A stretch of 64,000 bases of DNA, taken from contig CAMDTW010000165.1 in assembly GCA_945910005.1 (NCBI GenBank), positions 1 to 64,000 of the forward strand. Reading direction: 5' to 3'. The notes under the pieces are model-generated. The model ran no database searches and had not been told where the DNA came from. It worked only from the letters and a program-made list of their open reading frames with translations. A program made the translations under genes and the position numbers. The DNA is from Isoperla grammatica (taxonomy: Eukaryota; Arthropoda; Insecta; Plecoptera; Perlodidae). This document shows, one piece after another, positions 34,651 to 49,300 of the stretch. The stretch's first letter is position 1. Every line of letters starts with the position of its first letter.

Positions 34651-37600
34651 GCGCAGGGTTTATCAAGCACAGTCACCTTCACAAGCGAGGAAACAGGCGT
34701 TGTCCTCATATGTTGCATGTAGTTGCTCTCATGTCACTGACTTAGCGCAGGGTTTATCAAGTACAGTCACCATCACAAGTGAGGAAACATGCGTTGTCTT
34801 CATATGTTGCATGTAGTTGCTCTCATGTCACTGACTTAGCGCAGGGTTTATCAAGTACAGTCACCTTCACAAGCGAGGAAACATGCGTTGTCTTCATATG
34901 TTGCATGTAGTTGCTCTCATGTCACTGACTTAGCGCATGGTTTATGAAGTACAGTCACCGTCACAAGCTAGGAAACATGCGTTGTCTTCATATGTTGCAT
35001 GTAGCAGCTCTTTTGTCACTGACTTAGCGCAGGGTTTATCAAGTAAAGTCACCGTCACAAGCGAGGAAACATGCGTTGTCTTCATATGTTGCATGTAGTT
35101 TCTCTCATGTCACTGACTTAGCGCAGGGTTTATCAAGTACAGTCACCTTCACAAGCGAGAAAACATGCGTTGTCTTCATATGTTGCATGTAGTTGCTCTT
35201 ATGTCACGGACTTAGCGCAGGGTTTATCACGTACAGTCACCGTCACAAGCGAGAAAATAATGCGTTGTCTTCATATGTTGCATGTAGTTGCTTTCATGTC
35301 ACTGACTTAGCGCAGGGTTTATCAAGTACAGTCACCTTCACAAGCGAGGATACATGCGTTGTCTTCATATGTTGCATGAAGTTGCTCTCATGTCACTGAC
35401 TTAGCGCAGGGTTTATCAAGTACAGTCACCGTCACAAGCGAGGAAACATGCGTTGTCCTAATATGTTGCATGTAGTTGCTCTCATGTCACTGACTCAGCG
35501 CAGGGTTTATCAAGTACAGTCACCGTCACAAGCGAGGAAACATGCGATGTCCTAATATGTTGCATGTAGTTGCTCTCATGTCACTGACTTAGCGCAGGGT
35601 TTTTCAAGTACAGTCACCGTCACAAGCGAGGAAACATGCGTTGTCTTCATATGTTGCATGTAGTTGCTCTCATGTCACTGACTTAGCGCAGGGTTTATCA
35701 AGTACAGTCACCGTCACAAGCGAGGAAACATGCGTTGTCCTAATATGTTGCATGTAGTTGCTCTCATGTCACTGACTTAGCGAAGGGTTTTTTAAGTACA
35801 GTCACCTTCACAAGCGAGGAAACATGCGTTGTCTTCATATGTTGCATGTAGTTGCTCTCATGTCACTGACTTAGCACAGGGTTTATCACGTACAGTCACC
35901 TTCACAAGCGAGGAAACTTTTGTTGTCTTCATATGTTGCATGTAGTTGCTCTCATGTCACTGACTTAGCGCAGGGTTTATCAAGTACAGTCACCGTCACA
36001 AGCAAGGAAACATGCATTGTCTTCATATGTTGCATGTAGTTGCTCTCATGTCACTGACTTAGCGCAGGGTTTATTAAGTACAGTCACCGTCACAAGCGAG
36101 GAAACATGCGATGTCCTAATATGTTGCATGTAGTTGCTCTCATGTCACTGACTTAGCGCAGGGTTTTTCAAGTACAGTCACCGTCACAAGCGAGGAAACA
36201 TGCGTTGTCTTCATATGTTGCATGTAGTTGCTCTCATGTCACTGACTTAGCGCAGGGTTTATCAAGTACAGTCACCGTCACAAGCGAGGAAACATGCGTT
36301 GTCCTAATATGTTGCATGTAGTTGCTCTCATGTCACTGACTTAGCGCAGGGTTTATCAAGTACAGTCACCTTCACAAGCGAGGAAACATGCGTTGTCTTC
36401 ATATGTTGCATGTAGTTGCTCTCATGTCACTTACTTAGCGCAGGGTTTATCACGTACAGTCACCTTCACAAGCGAGGAAACATTTGTTGTCTTCATATGT
36501 TGCATGTAGTTTCTCTCATGTCACTGACTAAGCGCAGGGTTTATCAAGTACAGTCACCTTCACAAGCGAGGAAACATGCGTTGTCTTCATATGTTGCATG
36601 AAGTTGCTCTCATGTCACTGACTAAGCACAGGGTTTACCACGTACAGTCACCGTCATAAACGAGAAAACATGCGTTGTCCTAATGTGTTGCATGAAGTTG
36701 CTCTCATGTCACTGACTTAGCGCAGGGTTAATCACGTACAGTCACCGTCACAAGCGAGGAAACATGCGTTGTCCTAATATGTTGCATGTAGTTGCTCTCA
36801 TGTCACTGACTTAGCGCAGGGTATATCAAGTACAGTCACCTTCACAAGCGAGGAAACATGCGTTGTCCTAATATTCTGCATGTAGTTGCTCTCATGTCAC
36901 TGACTTAGCGCAGGGTTTATCAAGTACAGTCACCTTCACAAGCGAGGAAACATGCGTTGTCTTCATATGTTGCATGTAGTTGCTCTCATGTCACTGACTT
37001 AGCGCAGGGTTTATCAAGTACAGTCACCGTCACAAGCAAGGAAACATGCATTGTCTTCATATGTTGCATGTAGTTGCTCTCATGTCACTGACTTTGCGCA
37101 GGGTTTATTAAGTACAGTCACCTTCACAAGCGAGGAAACATGCGTTGTCTTCATATGTTGCATGTAGTTGCCCTCATGTCACTGACTTTGCGCAGGGATT
37201 ATCACGTACAGTCACCGTTACAAGCGAGGAAACATGCGTTGTCCTAATATGTTTCATGTAGTTGCTCTCATGTCACTGACTTAGCGCAGGGTTTATCAAG
37301 TACAGTCACCGTCACAAGCGAGGAAACATGCATTGTCTTCATATATTGCATGTAGTTGCTCTCATGTCACTGACTTAGCGCAGGGTTTTTAAAGTACAGT
37401 AACCTTCACAAGCGAGGAAACATGCGTTGTCTTCATATGTTGCATGTAGTTGCTCTCATGTCACTGACATAGCGCAGGTTTTATCACGTACAGTCACCGT
37501 CACAAGCGAGGAAACATGCGTTGTCCTAATATGTTTCATGTAGTTGCTCTCATGTCACTGACTTAGCGCAGGGTTTATCAAGTACAGTCATCTTCACAAG

Positions 37601-37880
37601 CGAGGAAACATGCGTTGTCCAAATTTGTTGCATGTAGTTGCTCTCATGTCACTGACTTAGCGCAGGGTTTATCATGAACAGTTACCGTGACAAGCGAGGA
37701 AACATGCGTTGTCTTCATATGTTGCATGTAGTTGCTCTCATATCACTGACTTAGCGCAGGGTTTATCAAGTACAGTCACCTTCACAAGCGAGGAAACATG
37801 CGTTGTCTTCATATGTTGAATGTAGTTGCTCTCATGTCACTGACTTAGCGCAGGGTTTATCAAGTACAGTCACCTTCATA
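31675..37880. repeat. 66-unit (about 6,205-bp) higher-order block, copy 1
   Basis: Repeated directly as about 37881-44085. Exact anchors: CAGGGATTATCACG at 31,741 and 37,945 (6,204 bp), ACTAAGCACAGGG at 36,621 and 42,826 (6,205 bp), and TTCATAAGCG at 37,875 and 44,080 (6,205 bp). The block begins inside the earlier 3,290-bp repeat, so this duplication came after that one. Confidence 0.9.
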
Positions 37881-40800
37881 AGCGAGGAAACATGCGTTGT
37901 CTTCATATGTTGCATGTAGTTGCCCTCATGTCACTGACTTTGCGCAGGGATTATCACGTACAATCACCGTTACAAGCGAGGAAACATGCGTTGTCCTAAT
38001 ATGTTTCATGTAGTTGCTCTCATGTCACTGACTTAGCGCAGGGTTTATCAAGTACAGTCACCGTCACAAGCGAGGAAACATGCATTGTCTTCATATATTG
38101 CATGTAGTTGCTCTTATGTCACTGACTTAGCGCAGGGTTTTTAAAGTACAGTCACCTTCACAAGCGAGGAAACATGCGTTGTCTTCATATGTTGCATGTA
38201 GTTGCTCTCATGTCACTGACATAGCTCAGGTTTTATCACGTACAGTCACCGTCACAAGCGAGGAAACATGCGTTGTCCTAATATGTTTCATGTAGTTGCT
38301 CTCATGTCACTGACTTAGCGCAGGGTTTATCAAGTACAGTCACCTTCACAAGCGAGAAAACATGCGTTGTCCTAATTTGTTGCATGTAGTTGCTCTCATG
38401 TCACTGACTTAGCGCAGGGTTTATCATGTACAGTTACCGTGACAAGCGAGGAAACATGCGTTGTCTTCATATGTTGCATGTAGTTGCTCTCATATCACTG
38501 ACTTAGCGCAGGGTTTATCAAGTACAGTCACCTTCACAAGCGAGGAAACATGCGTTGTCTTCATATGTTGCATGTAGTTGCTCTCATGTCACTGACTTAG
38601 CGCAGGGTTTATCAAGAACAGTCACCTTCACAAGCGAGGAAACATGCGTTGTCTTCATATGTTGCATGTAGTTGCTCTCATGTCACTGACTTAGCGCAGG
38701 GTTTATCACGTACAGTCACCGTCACAAGCGAGGAAACATGCGTTGTCCTAATATGTTTCATGTAGTTGCTCTCATGTCACTGACTTAGCGCAGGGTTTAT
38801 CAAGTACAGTCACCTTCACAAGCGAGGAAACATGCGTTGTCCTAATTTGTTGCATGTAGTTGCTCTCATGTCACTGACTAAGCGCAGGGTTTATCAAGTA
38901 CAGTCACCGTCACAAGCGAGGAAACATGCGTTGTCTTCTTATGTTGCATGTAGTTGCTCTCATGTCAGTGACTTAGCGCAGGGTTTATCAAGTACAGTCA
39001 CCTTCACAAGTGAAGAAACATGCGTTGTCTTCATATGTTGCATGTAGTTGCTCTCATGTCACTGACTAAGCGCAGGGTTTATCACGTACAGTCACCGTCA
39101 CAAGCGAGGAAACATGCGTTGTCTTCATATGTTGCATGTAATTGCTCTTATGTCACTGACTTAGCGCAGGGTTTATCAAGTACAGTCACCGTCACAAGCG
39201 AGGAAACATGCGTTGTCTTCATATGTTGCATGTAGTTGCTTTCATGTCACTGACTTAGCGCGGGGTTTATCACGTACAGTCACCTTTACAAGCGATGAAA
39301 CATGCGTTGTGTTCATATGTTGCATGTAGTTGCTCTCATGTCACTGACTAAGCGCAGGGTTTATCAAGTACAGTCACCGTCACAAGCGAGCAAACATGCG
39401 TTGTCTTCTTATGTTGCATGTAGTTGCTCTCATGTCACTGACTTAGCGCAGGGTTTATCAAGTACAGTCACCTTCACAAGTGAAGAAACATGCGTTGTCT
39501 TCATATGTTGCATGTAGTTGCTCTCATGTCACTGACTTAGCGCAGGGTTTATCACGTACAGTCACCGTCACAAGCGAGGAAACATGCGTTGTCTTCATAT
39601 GTTGCATGTAGTTGCTCTTATGTCACTGACTTAGCGCAGGGTTTATCAAGTACAGTCACCGTCACAAGCGAGGGAACATGCGTTGTCTTCATATGTTGCA
39701 TGTAGTTGCTTTCATGTCACTGACTTAGCGCGGGGTTTATCACGTACAGTCACCTTAACAAGCGATGAAACATGCGTTGTCTTCATATGTTGCATGTAGT
39801 TGCTCTCATGTCACTGACTGAGCGCAGGGTTTATCAAGTACAGTCACCTTCACAAGCGAGGAAACATGCGTTGTCCTAATATGTTGCATGTAGTTGCTCT
39901 CATGTCACTGACTTAGCGCAGGGTTTATCAAGTACAGTCACCTTCACAAGCGAGGAAACATGCGTTGTCTTCATATGTTGCATGAAGTTGCTCTCATGTC
40001 ACTGACTTAGTGCAGGGTTTATCACGTACAGTCACCGTCACAAGCGAGGAAACATGTGTTGTCTTCATATGTTGCATGTTGTTGCTCTCATGTCACTGAC
40101 TTAGCGCAGGGTTTATCAAGTACAGTCACCGTCACAAGCGAGGAAACATGCGTTGTCTTCATATGTTGCATGTAGTTGCTCTCATGTCACTGACTTAGCG
40201 CAGGGTTTATCAAGTACAGTCACCGTCACATGCGAGGAAACATGCGTTGTCCTAATATGTTGCATGTTGTTGCTCTCATGTCACTGACTTAGCGCAGGGT
40301 TTTTCAAGTACAGTCACCGTCACAAGCGAGGTAACATGCGTTGTCCTAATATGTTGCATGTAGTTGCTCTCATGTCACTGACTTAGCGCAGGGTTTATCA
40401 AGTACAGTCACCGTCACAAGCGAGGAAACATGCGTTGTCTTCATATGTTGCATGTAGTTGCTCTCATGTCACTGACTAAGCGCAGGGTTTATCAAGTACA
40501 GTCACCGTCACAAGCGAGGAAACATGCGTTGTCTTCATATGTTGCATGTTGTTGCTCTCATGTCACTGACTGAGCGCAGGTTTTATCAAGTACAGTCACC
40601 TTCACAAGCGAGGAAACATGCGTTGTCTTCATATGTTGCATGTAGTTGCTCTCATGTCACTGACTTAGCGCGGGGTTTATCACGTACAGTCACCTTAACA
40701 ATGGAGGAAACATGTGTTGTCTTCATATGTTGCATGTAGTTGCTCTCATGTCACTGACTTAGCGCAGGGTTAATCACGTACAGTCACCTTAACAAGCGAG

Positions 40801-43800
40801 GAAACATGCGTTGTCCTCCTATGTTGCATGTAATTGCGCTCATGTCACTGACTTAGCGCAGGGTTTATCAAGCACAGTCACCTTCACAAGCGAGGAAACA
40901 GGCGTTGTCCTCATATGTTGCATGTAGTTGCTCTCATGTCACTGACTTAGCGCAGGGTTTATCAAGTACAGTCACCATCACAAGTGAGGAAACATGCGTT
41001 GTCTTCATATGTTGCATGTAGTTGCTCTCATGTCACTGACTTAGCGCAGGGTTTATCAAGTACAGTCACCTTCACAAGCGAGAAAACATGCGTTGTCTTC
41101 ATATGTTGCATGTAGTTGCTCTCATGTCACTGACTTAGCGCATGGTTTATGAAGTACAGTCACCGTCACAAGCTAGGAAACATGCGTTGTCTTCATATGT
41201 TGCATGTAGCTGCTCTTTTGTCACTGACTTAGCGCAGGGTTTATCAAGTAAAGTCACCGTCACAAGCGAGGAAACATGCGTTGTCTTCATATGTTGCATG
41301 TAGTTTCTCTCATGTCACTGACTTAGCGCAGGGTTTATCAAGTACAGTCACCTTCACAAGCGAGAAAACATGCGTTGTCTTCATATGTTGCATGTAGTTG
41401 CTCTTATGTCACGGACTTAGCGCAGGGTTTATCACGTACAGTCACCGTCACAAGCGAGAAAATAATGCGTTGTCTTCATATGTTGCATGTAGTTGCTTTC
41501 ATGTCACTGACTTAGCGCAGGGTTTATCAAGTACAGTCACCTTCACAAGCGAGGATACATGCGTTGTCTTCATATGTTGCATGAAGTTGCTCTCATGTCA
41601 CTGACTTAGCGCAGGGTTTATCAAGTACAGTCACCGTCACAAGCGAGGAAACATGCGTTGTCCTAATATGTTGCATGTAGTTGCTCTCATGTCACTGACT
41701 CAGCGCAGGGTTTATCAAGTACAGTCACCGTCACAAGCGAGGAAACATGCGATGTCCTAATATGTTGCATGTAGTTGCTCTCATGTCACTGACTTAGCGC
41801 AGGGTTTTTCAAGTACAGTCACCGTCACAAGCGAGGAAACATGCGTTGTCTTCATATGTTGCATGTAGTTGCTCTCATGTCACTGACTTAGCGCAGGGTT
41901 TATCAAGTACAGTCACCGTCACAAGCGAGGAAACATGCGTTGTCCTAATATGTTGCATGTAGTTGCTCTCATGTCACTGACTTAGCGAAGGGTTTATCAA
42001 GTACAGTCACCTTCACAAGCGAGGAAACATGCGTTGTCTTCATATGTTGCATGTAGTTGCTCTCATGTCACTGACTTAGCACAGGGTTTATCACGTACAG
42101 TCACCTTCACAAGCGAGGAAACTTTTGTTGTCTTCATATGTTGCATGTAGTTGCTCTCATGTCACTGACTTAGCGCAGGGTTTATCAAGTACAGTCACCG
42201 TCACAAGCAAGGAAACATGCATTGTCTTCATATGTTGCATGTAGTTGCTCTCATGTCACTGACTTAGCGCAGGGTTTATTAAGTACAGTCACCGTCACAA
42301 GCGAGGAAACATGCGATGTCCTAATATGTTGCATGTAGTTGCTCTCATGTCACTGACTTAGCGCAGGGTTTTTCAAGTACAGTCACCGTCACAAGCGAGG
42401 AAACATGCGTTGTCTTCATATGTTGCATGTAGTTGCTCTCATGTCACTGACTTAGCGCAGGGTTTATCAAGTACAGTCACCGTCACAAGCGAGGAAACAT
42501 GCGTTGTCCTAATATGTTGCATGTAGTTGCTCTCATGTCACTGACTTAGCGCAGGGTTTATCAAGTACAGTCACCTTCACAAGCGAGGAAACATGCGTTG
42601 TCTTCATATGTTGCATGTAGTTGCTCTCATGTCACTGACTTAGCGCAGGGTTTATCACGTACAGTCACCTTCACAAGCGAGGAAACATTTGTTGTCTTCA
42701 TATGTTGCATGTAGTTTCTCTCATGTCACTGACTAAGCGCAGGGTTTATCAAGTACAGTCACCTTCACAAGCGAGGAAACATGCGTTGTCTTCATATGTT
42801 GCATGTAGTTGCTCTCATGTCACTGACTAAGCACAGGGTTTATTACGTACAGTCACCGTCATAAGCGAGAAAACATGCGTTGTCCTAATGTGTTGCATGA
42901 AGTTGCTCTCATGTCACTGACTTAGCGCAGGGTTTATCACGTACAGTCACCGTCACAAGCGAGGAAACATGCGTTGTCCTAATATGTTGCATGTAGTTGC
43001 TCTCATGTCACTGACTTAGCGCAGGGTATATCAAGTACAGTCACCTTCACAAGCGAGGAAACATGCGTTGTCCTAATATGTTGCATGTAGTTGCTCTCTT
43101 GTCACTGACTTAGCGCAGGGTTTATCAAGTACAGTCACCTTCACAAGCGAGGAAACATGCGTTGTCTTCATATGTTGCATGTAGTTGCTCTCATGTCACT
43201 GACTTAGCGCAGGGTTTATCAAGTACAGTCACCGTCACAAGCAAGGAAACATGCATTGTCTTCATATGTTGCATGTAGTTGCTCTCATGTCACTGACTTA
43301 GCGCAGGGTTTATTAAGTACAGTCACCTTCACAAGCGAGGAAACATGCGTTGTCTTCATATGTTGCATGTAGTTGCCCTCATGTCACTGACTTTGCGCAG
43401 GGATTATCACGTACAGTCACCGTTACAAGCGAGGAAACATGCGTTGTCCTAATATGTTTCATGTAGTTGCTCTCATGTCACTGACTTAGCGCAGGGTTTA
43501 TCAAGTACAGTCACCGTCACAAGCGAGGAAACATGCATTGTCTTCATATATTGCATGTAGTTGCTCTCATGTCACTGACTTAGCGCAGGGTTTTTAAAGT
43601 ACAGTAACCTTCACAAGCGAGGAAACATGCGTTGTCTTCATATGTTGCATGTAGTTGCTCTCATGTCACTGACATAGCGCAGGTTTTATCACGTACAGTC
43701 ACCGTCACAAGCGAGGAAACATGCGTTGTCCTAATATGTTTCATGTAGTTGCTCTCATGTCACTGACTTAGCGCAGGGTTTATCAAGTACAGTCATCTTC

Positions 43801-44085
43801 ACAAGCGAGGAAACATGCGTTGTCCAAATTTGTTGCATGTAGTTGCTCTCATGTCACTGACTTAGCGCAGGGTTTATCATGAACAGTTACCGTGACAAGC
43901 GAGGAAACATGCGTTGTCTTCATATGTTGCATGTAGTTGCTCTCATATCACTGACTTAGCGCAGGGTTTATCAAGTACAGTCACCTTTACAAGCGAGGAA
44001 ACATTCGTTGTCTTCATATGTTGCATGTAGTTGCTCTCATGTCACTGACTTAGCGCAGGGTTTATCAAGTACAGTCACCTTCATA
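37881..44085. repeat. 66-unit (about 6,205-bp) higher-order block, copy 2
   Basis: Tandem copy of 31675-37880 with few differences visible by eye. Examples are TATTACGTAC versus TACCACGTAC near 42,840, and TTTATCAAG versus TTTTTTAAG near 41,995. Its part from about 39.7 kb is present a third time from about 57.75 kb. Confidence 0.9.
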
Positions 44086-46322
44086 AGCGAGGAAACATGC
44101 GTTGTCTTTATATGTTGCATGTAGTTGCTCTCATGTCACTGACTTAGCGCAGGGTTTATCACGTACAGTCACCGTCACAAGCGAGGAAACATGCGTTGTC
44201 CTAATATGTTTCATGTAGTTGCTCTCATGTCACTGACTTAGCGCAGGGTTTATCACGTACAGTCACCTTCACAAGCGAGGAAACATGAGTTGTCCTCATA
44301 TGTTGCATGTAGTTGCTCTCATGTCACTGACTTAGCGCAGGGTTAATCTCGTACAGTCACCTTAACAAGCGAGGAAACATGCGTTGTCTTCATATGTTGC
44401 ATGTAGTTGCTCTCATGTCACTGACTTAGCGCAGGGTTTATCAAGTACAGTCACCGTCACAAGCGAGGAAATATGCGTTGTCTTCATATGTTGCATGTAG
44501 TTGCTCTCATGTCACTGATTTAGCGCAGGGTTTATCAAGTACAGTCACCTTCACAAGCGAGGAAACATGCGTTGTCTTCATATGTTGCATGTAGTTGCTC
44601 TCATGTCACTGATTTAGCGCAGGGTTTATCAAGTACAGTCACCTTCACTAGCGTGGAAACATGTGTTGTCTTTATCTGTTGCATGGAGTTGCTCTCATGT
44701 CACTGACTTTGCGCAGGGTTTATCAAGTACAGTCACCTTCACAAGCGAGGAAACATGCGTTGTCTTAATATATTGCATGTAGTTGCTTTCATGTCACTGA
44801 CTTAGCGCAGGGTTAATCTCGTACAGTCACCTTCACAAGCGAGGAAACATGAGTTGTCCTCATATGTTGCATGTAGTTGTTCTCATGTAACTGACTTAGC
44901 GCAGGGTTTATCAAGTACAGTCACCGTCACAAGCGAGGAAACATGCGTTGTCTTCATATGTTGCATGAAGTGGCTCTCATGTCTCTGACTTAGCGCAGGG
45001 TTTATCACGTACAGTCACCGTCACAAGCGAGGAAGCATGCGTTGTCTTCATATGTTGCATGTAGTTGCTCTCATGCCACTGACTTAGCGCAGGGTTTATC
45101 ACGTACAGTCACCGTCACAAGCGAGGAAACATGCGTTGTCTTCATATGTTGCATGTAGTTGCTCTTATGTCACTGACTTAGCGCAGGGTTTATCAAGTAC
45201 AGTCACCTTTACAAGCGATGAAACATGCGTTGTCTTCATATGTTGCATGTAGTTGCTCTCATGTCACTGACTTTGCGCAGGGTTTATCAAGTACAGTCAC
45301 CTTCACAAGCGAGGAAACATGCGTTGTCCTAATATGTTGCATGTAGTTGCTCTCATGTCACTGACTTAGCGCAGGGTTTATCAAGTACAGTCACCTTCAC
45401 AAGCGAGGAAACATGCGTTGTCTTCATATGTTGCATGAAGTTGCTCTCATGTCACTGACTTAGCGCAGGGTTTATCACGTACAGTCACCGTCACAAGCGA
45501 GGAAACATGCGTTGTCTTCATATGTTGCATGTAGTTGCTCTCATGTCACTGACTAAGCGCAGGGTTTATCAAGTACAGTCACCGTCACAAGCGAGGAAAC
45601 ATGCGTTGTCTTTATATGTTGCATGTTGTTGCTCTCATGTCACTGACTGAGCGCAGGTTTTATCAAGTACAGTCACCTTCACAAGCGAGGAAACATGCGT
45701 TGTCTTCATATGTTGCATGAAGTTGCTCTCATGTCACTGACTTAGCGCGGGGTTTATCACGTACAGTCACCTTAACAATGGAGGAAACATGTGTTGTCTT
45801 CATATGTTGCATGTAGTTGCTCTCATGTCACTGACTTAGCGCAGGGTTAATCACGTACAGTCACCTTAACAAGCGAGGAAACATGCGTTGTCCTCCTATG
45901 TTGCATGTAGTTGCGCTCATGTCACTGACTTAGCGCAGGGTTTATCAAGCACAGTCACCTTCACAAGCGAGGAAACAGGCGTTGTCCTCATATGTTGCAT
46001 GTAGTTGCTCACATGTCACTGACTTAGCGCAGGGTTTATCAAGTACAGTCACCATTACAAGTAAGGAAACATGCGTTTTCTTCATATGTTGCATGTAGTT
46101 GCTCTCATGTCACTGATTTAGCGCAGGGTTTATCAAGTACAGTCACCATCACAAGCGAGGAAACATGCGTTGTCTTCATATTTTGCATGGAGTTGCTCTC
46201 ATGTCACTGACTTAGCGCAGGGTTTATCAAGTACAGTCACCTTCACAAGCGAGGAAACATGCGTTGTCTTCATATGTTGCATGTAGTTGCTCTCATGTCA
46301 CTGACTTAGCGCATGGTTTATG
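39700..46322. repeat. Segment recurring about 18 kb downstream, copy 1
   Basis: From about 39.7 to 44.94 kb this matches 57.75-63.0 kb at a constant spacing of 18,054 bp (anchors 39,814 with 57,868; 42,826 with 60,880; 44,641 with 62,695). From about 45.31 to 46.322 kb the spacing is 17,678 bp (anchors 46,051 with 63,729; 46,322 with 64,000). The step of 376 bp is exactly four units, about 44.94-45.31 kb, absent downstream. Confidence 0.9.
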
Positions 46323-49300
46323 AAGTACAGTCACCGTCACAAGCTAGGAAACATGCGTTGTCTTCATATGTTGCATGTAGCTGCTCTTTTGTCACTGACT
46401 TAGCGCAGGGTTTATCAAGTAAAGTCACCGTCACAAGCGAGGAAACATGCGTTGTCTTCATATGTTGCATGTAGTTGCTCTCATGTCACTGACTTAGCGC
46501 AGGGTTTATCAAGTACAGTCACCTTCACAAGCGAGAAAACATGCGTTGTCTTCATATGTTGCATGTAGTTGCTCTTATGTTACGGACTAAGCGCAGGGTT
46601 TATCACGTACAGTCACCGTCACAAGCGAGAAAATAATGAGTTGTCTTCATATGTTGCATGTAGTTGCTCTCATGTCACTGACTTAGCGCAGGGTTTATCA
46701 AGTACAGTCACCTTCACAAGCGAGGATACATGCGTTGTCTTCATATGTTGCATGAAGTTGCTCTCATGTCACTGACTTAGCGCAGGGTTTATCAAGTACA
46801 GTCACCGTCACAAGCGAGGAAACATGCGTTGTCCTAATATGTTGCATGTAGTTGCTCTCATGTCACTGACTCAGCGCAGGGTTTATCAAGTACAGTCACC
46901 GTCACAAGCGAGGAAACATGCGATGTCCTAATATGTTGCATGTAGTTGCTCTCATGTCACTGACTTAGCGAAGGGTTTTTCAAGTACAGTCACCGTCACA
47001 AGCGAGGAAACATGCGTTGTCTTCATATGTTGCATGTAGTTGCTCTCATGTCACTGACTTAGCGCAGGGTTTATCAAGTACAGTCACCGTCACAAGCGAG
47101 GAAACATGCGTTGTCCTAATATGTTGCATGTAGTTGCTCTCATGTCACTGACTTAGCGCAGGGTTTATCAAGTACAGTCACCTTCACAAGCGAGGAAACA
47201 TGCGTTGTCTTCATATGTTGCATGTAGTTGCTCTCATGTCACTGACTTAGCGCAGGGTTTATCACGTACAGTCACCTTCACAAGCGAGGAAACATTTGTT
47301 GTCTTCATATGTTGCATGTAGTTTCTCTCATGTCACTGACTAAGCGCAGGGTTTATCAAGTACAGTCACCTTCACAAGCGAGGAAACATGCGTTGTCTTC
47401 ATATGTTGCATGTAGTTGCTCTCATGTCACTGACTAAGCACAGGGTTTACCACGTACAGTCACCGTCTTAAGCGAGAAAACATGCGTTGTCCTAATGTGT
47501 TGCATGAAGTTGCTCTCATGTCACTGACTTAGCGCAGGGTTTATCACGTACAGTCACCGTCACAAGCGAGGAAACATGCGTTGTCCTAATATGTTGCATG
47601 TAGTTGCTCTCATGTCACTGACTTAGCGCAGGGTATATCAAGTACAGTCACCTTCACAAGCGAGGAAACATGCGTTGTCCTAATATGTTGCATGTAGTTG
47701 CTCTCATGTCACTGACTTAGCGCAGGGTTTATCAAGTACAGTCACCGTCACAAGCGAGGAAACATGCATTGTCTTCATATATTGCATGTAGTTGCTCTCA
47801 TGTCACTGACTTAGCGCAGGGTTTTTAAAGTACAGTAACCTTCACAAGCGAGGAAACATGCGTTGTCTTCATATGTTGCATGTAGTTGCTCTCATGTCAC
47901 TGACATAGCGCAGGTTTTATCACATACAGTCATCGTCACAAGCGAGGAAACATGCGTTGTCCTAATATGTTTCATGTAGTTGCTCTCATGTCACTGACTT
48001 AGCGCAGGGTTTATCAAGTACAGTCATCTTCACAAGCGAGGAAACATGCGTTGTCCAAATTTGTTGCATGTAGTTGCTCTCATGTCACTGACTTAGCGCA
48101 GGGTTTATCATGTACAGTTACCGTGACAAGCGAGGAAACATGCGTTGTCTTCATATGTTGCATGTAGTTGCTCTCATATCACTGACTTAGCGCAGGGTTT
48201 ATCAAGTACAGTCACCTTCACAAGCGAGGAAACATGCGTTGTCTTCATATGTTGCATGTAGTTGCTCTCATGTCACTGACTTAGCGCAGGGTTTATCAAG
48301 TACAGTCACCTTCATAAGCGAGGAAACATGCGTTGTCTTCATATGTTGCATGTAGTTGCTCTCATGTCACTGACTTAGCGCAGGGTTTATCACGTACAGT
48401 CACCGTCACAAGCGAGGAAACATGCGTTGTCCTAATATGTTTCATGTAGTTGCTCTCATGTCACTGACTTAGCGCAGGGTTTATCAAGTACAGTCACCTT
48501 CACAAGCGAGGAAACATGCGTTGTCCTAATTTGTTGCATGTTGTTGCTCTCATGTCACTGACTAAGCGCAGGGTTTATCAAGTACAGTCACCGTCACAAG
48601 CGAGGAAACATGCGTTGTCTTCTTATGTTGCATGTAGTTGCTCTCATGTCACTGATTTAGCGCAGGGTTTATCAAGTACAGTCACCTTCACAAGTGAAGA
48701 AACATGCGTTGTCTTCATATGTTGCATGTTGTTGCTCTCATGTCACTGACTTAGCGCAGGGTTTATCACGTACAGTCACCGTCACAAGCGAGGAAACATG
48801 CGTTGTCTTCATATGTTGCATGAAGTTGCTCTCATGTCACTGACTTAGCGCAGGGTTTATCACGTACAGTCACCTTCACAAGCGAGGAAACATGCGTTGT
48901 CTTCATATGTTGCATGTAGTTGCTCTCATGTCACTGACTTAGCGCAGGGTTTATCACGTACAGTCACCTTCACAAGCGAGAAAACATGTATTGTCTTCAT
49001 ATGTTGCATGTAGTTGCTCTCATGTCACTGACTTAGCGCAGGGTTTATCACGTACAGTCACCTTCACAAGCGAGGAAACATGAGTTGTCCTCATATGTTG
49101 CATATAGTTGCTCTCATGTCACTGACTTAGCGCAGGGTTAATCTCGTACAGTCACCTTAACAAGCGAGGAAACATGCGTTGTCTTCATATGTTGCATGTA
49201 GTTGCTCTCATGTCACTGACTTAGCGCAGGGTTTATCAAGTACAGTCACCGTCACAAGCGAGGAAATATGCGTTGTCTTCATATGTTGCATGTAGTTGCT

